From Episyrphus balteatus (Eukaryota > Arthropoda > Insecta > Diptera > Syrphidae), in NCBI RefSeq assembly GCF_945859705.1, contig NC_079137.1, forward strand, positions 81,923,150 to 81,987,149: DNA of 64,000 bases. Direction: 5' to 3'. The translations under genes were made by a program, and so were the position numbers. Below, in pieces: positions 58,652 through 64,000 of the stretch. The notes below the pieces were generated by a model, which was not told where the DNA came from, did not search any database, and saw nothing but the letters and a program-made list of their open reading frames with translations. Numbering within the stretch: position 1 is the stretch's first letter; each line of letters opens with the position of its first letter.

Positions 58652-61600
58652 GTTTACCTAATTTCTTTATAAAAATCGGGAAATTTGAAAAAGTCTAAAA
58701 ATATGTTTTTAAAGAGATGTCTGTTCAAAATTACTCTTAGGACATGTGGGAATTGCGTTTAAATGTAGGTTTAATTTTCTACCATGTTTAAATTTAGACG
58801 TTTGGTTAAAAAAGGGATACAATTTAATTGGGTTAAAATGTGTTAAATGGGACTTTTTTTGGTACTACTTTGATTAAAATTCATTCAAGATTAAACAAAA
58901 TTAACTTCAGAAATCGTTTTTCTTATACATATATTTAATTAATTAATTTTTTTTTAACAAAACCTAGCTGAAAATATATAAAGTTAAATATTTTAGTATG
59001 AAAATGTAAGAAATTCTCAATTTCACATACTTTTTTATTTTTATCGATAAATTCTCACTTCATTCCGATCAAAAAGAAAAATTTTAATTCAGTCTTCGAA
59101 CTCTTATTCATAATTCAGCAGCTGCCAACAAAATAGAAATATAAAAAAAAAACAACCAATTCGTAAATTTTAAATTTTTTTCAAGATGAATAATAATTTG
59201 AGGAAGTACTTTGTATTAGTACTTTAACATTTCTTAAAATATCAACGCATTATAACAAAAAATATTTTAAATCTATCTTGAGAAACGTCAAATTTCATGA
59301 ATTTTCACAGTTAATGAATTTTGGAGTAAGTGAATGCGAATCGTAAAATTTAGAAAAAAAAATTATATCATTTCCCGTTTCTTCGATAAATACTTTCTGT
59401 CATCTCGAAAGTCAAACTGTGCGTATCATTGAAAAAAATTTAAAAAAATCTACAGGTGAATTCGTTTCAATTTTCGTCCATATTGGATTATGAAGTTCTA
59501 ATCGATGAATTACAGATGCTTTCATCAAAAAATTAGGTGTTCGGTTACTTTCACGAACAAAAAATGTTGGAACAATACATTTAAAGCAGAAAAGAAAATT
59601 TCAAAATCAAAACCATGAGTGGCAAAATTTTGGCATGAAGTTTGTACTTGTAAAAGATATTAAGAATCAAAAAGAGTCAAAATTTCCTTTGCATCATAAA
59701 ATGTTTCTACTTTTTCAGATAACAAATTTCCAAAGATATTCCACAGCACCAGTGAATTTTCAGTTTGTAATTTTCTATGCCTTATCATTAAAATTTCAAT
59801 AATATTCTTAAAACAATGCAGACATTGAAGGCAGTACTAAACCTGTTTCACTTTGGGTTCGATATCCCTATTTTCAAAATCCTATTGATTTTTTTAGATT
59901 ACTGACATTAAAATACGGTTTTCTTAATACCTACGTTTTTTTTTAATCTTGCTTTTTCAAAATCCCACTTTTAAAACTTAAAAGAATGTAAACTCTTCTC
60001 AAGTGCTTAATTTCAGCATAAGAATTTCTATTTAAACATTCTGCCAAGCAACTTCTAATCAATAAACGAATTTACTACCTTCAAGCTATTAATTCAAGTG
60101 ACATTCTAGGTTAACCCAAATTAGCTATATCCCAAAAAAAATGGGATTTTAATCTCCCATTTGTCTTATTCCTTACTAAGTAAGTCTTACTTATTATAAT
60201 AAATCACTTTTTTAGTTTAAAACTGAAATTCAATTTGTCTAAAACAACTGATACCAACATACAAATCGTAATTCTACAAAATGCTAAGGTTACTAACATT
60301 TGACCCTGGGTCGGTGCATAATTTCCCACCACTCCACTAACTTTACCAAGCCAACTTTCAAAATACAAAAGTTTTGTTTAAGGACGTAAATTTTTTGATA
60401 TGTACAATATCCTAATGCAACAGGATACATACCATATATCTCAATATTATCAAAAATTCACAAAAAAGTTATAGGTTATACAGAAGTTTCTTACAGTTGA
60501 CTGAAACAAAAGTATTTCACCTCTTTTTCAAAAAACATTCGTACAGCAAAATATTCTTCATACAAATCAACTTTTGTTTCCGGTTTGCTGGGCAATGGAA
60601 ATCGCTTAACTTGCATCACCCTTTTAAGCTATAACACATAAAGTTGTGTGTTTTTCCTTGTTTTTTGTTGTTGTTGTTGTAATACGAGTTTCGAGTATGT
60701 TGCATGTTGATAGGAAAATACTTGCAGATCTAGAGGACGATGATTAATGACTTTCAACTTTTGCAGATGCGTTCAGACATAATATATCTGGAATATGGTT
60801 GTTTTTTTTATTTATTTCGAAAAACATTGCATTTTCAAGGTTTTGTAGTGATATATTACTATCAGGCAATCCTTTTATACAAAAGTGTAAATTCCAAAAG
60901 GATGCAGTTTTTTTTTTATAAATATAACAACTTTTAACAGGTTTCAACAACAATATGAAATGAGATTTACATTGAAACAGAAATTCTTTTATTCAATTCC
61001 AATGGGAAATCCTATCAGCTATGAGTAGAGTGTATGCAAGGAAATGAAGCCGCAGTTATCATAACACGTAAACGTAAACCAAAATATGATCTTCGAGTGA
61101 GTCCTTATAATTTTTTTTGTTTTGTTTTATTTAACATAAAAGTGAATGCCGCCATATTTTTTTTAAATTATGATTGAACCTCAAGGATACGAAGTTTTAA
61201 CAAGTTAAATAAATTATATAGAAGTAGCTACTCGAAGTTCGATATTTTTCAATTCCTTTCCAGAATTGTTTATTAAATTCTTGTTAAATAGATTGGGGTC
61301 TAGTATACAGTGAACAGGGACCCTAAAATATAACTTCTCTTCAACCGAGGTCATTAAAATTTGCCTTTTAAAAATGCTTTTGATTTTTTAATTGATTTTC
61401 TGAATCCTTTTATTCTTTTTCGAATTTGTTGCTATCTGATTTTTAAACCAACAAATTTATTAATTTTTAACTTATTTTATTAAGATAAGAGACTTTTCTT
61501 GTGCCACTTCTTGAGTGTAATAAATTTGTTTTCATAATTTCGATACCTTCTTTAAGACAGACGTTCTCAAAATAGCTTGAACCTCGCTTAAAGTAAATAA

Positions 61601-64000
61601 GTCCTTTTATATCCCATTCTGATTTCTTTTTCACCAAGTAGAATAAAATAGAAAATACATATTACAGAAATATTATAATTGATTCATTGTTATTTATTAT
61701 TCAAAATCTATTTATTGGCAGAAACACCATAACATTGCAAACAGCCGTAATGAAAATAAAAAATTAATAATATTGTATTTGGTTACAGGTATTTGGTATT
61801 TGACCCAAAAAGGTAGTCAAAATTATTTGTTGGTATTTTCAAATGAAAAAGGTTCTTAAAAAGTGTAATTAATAAACACAAAAATTATTTACCATATTTT
61901 AAAATTTTTGGAATTTATTTTCACCAATAAGATATTTTGATATAAAAAAATTACACATACGCCACAGTGACCCGCAGCTAAGACGCAAACAAAATAGTTA
62001 AAACAAATTTAACCATTAAATAAATTTTAAAATTTTGAATATGCTAAGATTTCGAAACCATTAAAATTTAATATTTAATATCGCAAGCGAAAGTATTTTT
62101 CTAACAACTAGCCCATGCAGAAAACAAATCATAAAACAAAATGGCGGAAATTTTGTCAGTTTCTTGATTTATCCTCGAACTAAAACTACTGATCTTTTAC
62201 TGATCTTGTGTGCCCTTATAGATTATTATATTGTTGTTGAATAGTTAATCCTTGAGTTCATTTTCATTCAGAAAAAAGAACTTTATTCCTTTTGTTATTT
62301 TTTCAAAGTTTCTGCTGATAAAGATTAAACATTTGTTAACGTTCCTCCGCCAAGCGTATCCATAATTTAAAAAAAATTAAACCAGAGTTTTTCTATTGAA
62401 TAATTTACTTAACTTTTCAATGTGGTCTTATTATTTCATGTGTCCACAACAGTCCAGTGCATTTATAAATCGACCCAGCTATTTGTACCACCCCCAAATT
62501 TTTTTTTGCTCATTCGATAGACTTGGTTATCGAAAAAATGTTCTTTACATAAAAGACGCGAAATTTAATTGTCTCCTTTTTTTGTAACCAATTTTTACCT
62601 AGGATAAACAGAAGTCGAGTTATTGAATAAAAACTAAAATCCAACATGGCGGCCAAAAGGTGAATTTTACGAGTGTGAAAAATCAGGGTTATGATATTCA
62701 CCCAACTCTCTAACGAAAGGAACAACGAAAATCGCCGTACCTATATCTACCACACCCGCGTTGGACCGAACTTACCACGAAAGATTGACACAAAACTGAC
62801 TTGAAAATATTTTCAATGAACAATTTTGTATTTGACTGTTCAGTTCATTTTAGTTTAGGATATACGATGGTGGGCCTTATTAGCCCCGCGGGCCATATTT
62901 GCCATTGAATAGTCATTGAATAGGCTACTCCTATCTAGATTTCTAAAACTTAAAAAAACGGTCCCAGGCAAACCATTTAAAGTGTATTTTTATTCATAAA
63001 TTTCCTAAAATTCCATGAATATAAAAATTTAGGTACTAAAAATAAATACCTACGAAAATATAATAACTTGATTCTATTATCTTGTCTGTCAAAATATGAA
63101 ACAATACATTTTGAATATATCCTCAAGATAAAAAGCCAACATTTTGATTGACATGGAAAAATTACAAACTATTCACTAACCAACTGAATCTTAAAAAAAA
63201 AGTAGTGCTGATGGTTTCCGGTTTCCTGGATATCAACTACCTCCTTCGGTTTTTTCCAAAACCTTTTGTTTTTTCTTTTATATATTTTCGTTCATAATCC
63301 CCAAACAATTAAAATAATATCCATCTCTGTCAGACGTTTACATAAAATATTTTTTTTTTATAAGGAAATATCCCTTGAGGCGAGAATGAATTACTTTCGA
63401 ATGAACGTTCCTTTTTCAATACCACCACCCATACAATTTCAAATGAAAAAAAAAAATATAAATTAAAAAGTTCATAGAACAAGAGTTTTTGAATAATCTG
63501 TCTCTGATGGTATGCCATCATGCATATGCTACTTCCTCTTTGATTTCTGCATCACTTCCAGGATTTTATAAAGGAACTTTTTTGTCATTTTCCTTTTTGC
63601 TAATGAAACTGATATCAAAACACTGGAAAAACTTCATCATATGGAACTTTTTCGAAACCTTATTATAGAGTTCTCGAGTATATTAGTTTGTAGTTTGTTT
63701 ATATATCTGCATAGAATTTACCCTAGGCTTTGACTTGGTTCTCTCTCTAATGTTTTTATGCACTATAGACTACTGCATGCTGCATAATAATGTTTTCAAT
63801 AAAACTTTATTAGCATGTTGTTTATGTGTTTGAGAGAGAGAGTTTATGAAATTTCAAAATTCTGTTTTGTTTTACTGAGAGAAATGATGTTTACCAACAA
63901 CATCACAAAATCCGATTAATTTACCTTCAATTTATGCACACTCACATACACACCCCAAAAAAAAATAAAACTTCAAAAAAGTAAAAAATAATTTAAAAAA
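58652..64000. other. non-coding stretch to the window end
   Basis: AT-rich DNA with a (TTG)n run near 60665-60680 and a (GA)n run at 63832-63842. A GC-richer patch GGGCCTTATTAGCCCCGCGG lies at 62875-62895. No gene, terminal repeat or family from this window recognised. Confidence 0.4.

Overview
The window looks like a piece of a large, AT-rich, transposon-laden genome of a brachyceran fly (Diptera). The one intact gene I recognise supports this: a class A neuropeptide GPCR whose seven-helix core is near-identical to the Drosophila short neuropeptide F receptor (sNPF-R). The flanks are about 70% A+T by eye and packed with degenerate non-autonomous transposons. I see no prokaryotic organisation, no tRNA or rRNA gene, and no second intact protein-coding gene. 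I cannot name the species.

Layout. 1-3400: a Transib-type element with RSS-like CACAGTG ends and CGGCG target duplications, holding an older insertion, then a piggyBac-type MITE with TTAA duplications. 5.4-8.5 kb: a Helitron-like element, a foldback element with minisatellite arms, and a B-family repeat. 8.6-11.6 kb: a nest in which a pogo/Tc1-like element received an hAT with a decayed transposase, an 8-bp-TSD MITE and a third TIR element. 12.9-23.9 kb: two A-family repeats, hAT and Tc1-type MITEs, a B-family copy holding a (CAGA)n microsatellite, and a 171-bp tandem repeat.

24.9-26.8 kb: sNPF-R. The whole coding sequence lies in one exon that starts at a splice acceptor, with three short upstream ORFs in its leader. 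A consensus splice donor follows four bases after the stop codon. A nested transposon (26897-28864) begins only 57 bases downstream of the stop.

30-64 kb: no gene I can support. This part holds a second piggyBac MITE with an array of perfect 18-bp palindromes, a GGTGC-rich inverted-repeat element, long foldbacks (37645-38231, 39016-39233), a 101-bp near-perfect hairpin (58551-58651), a second Harbinger-like nested foldback carrying another insertion, and several dispersed repeat pairs. The rest is AT-rich intergenic or intronic DNA in which I see nothing.

The sNPF receptor is a Gq/Gi-type feeding and metabolism receptor in flies. Nothing else in the window can be tied to its pathway. The mobile elements are all non-autonomous or dead, so the region is best read as a single neuropeptide receptor locus embedded in a transposon graveyard.
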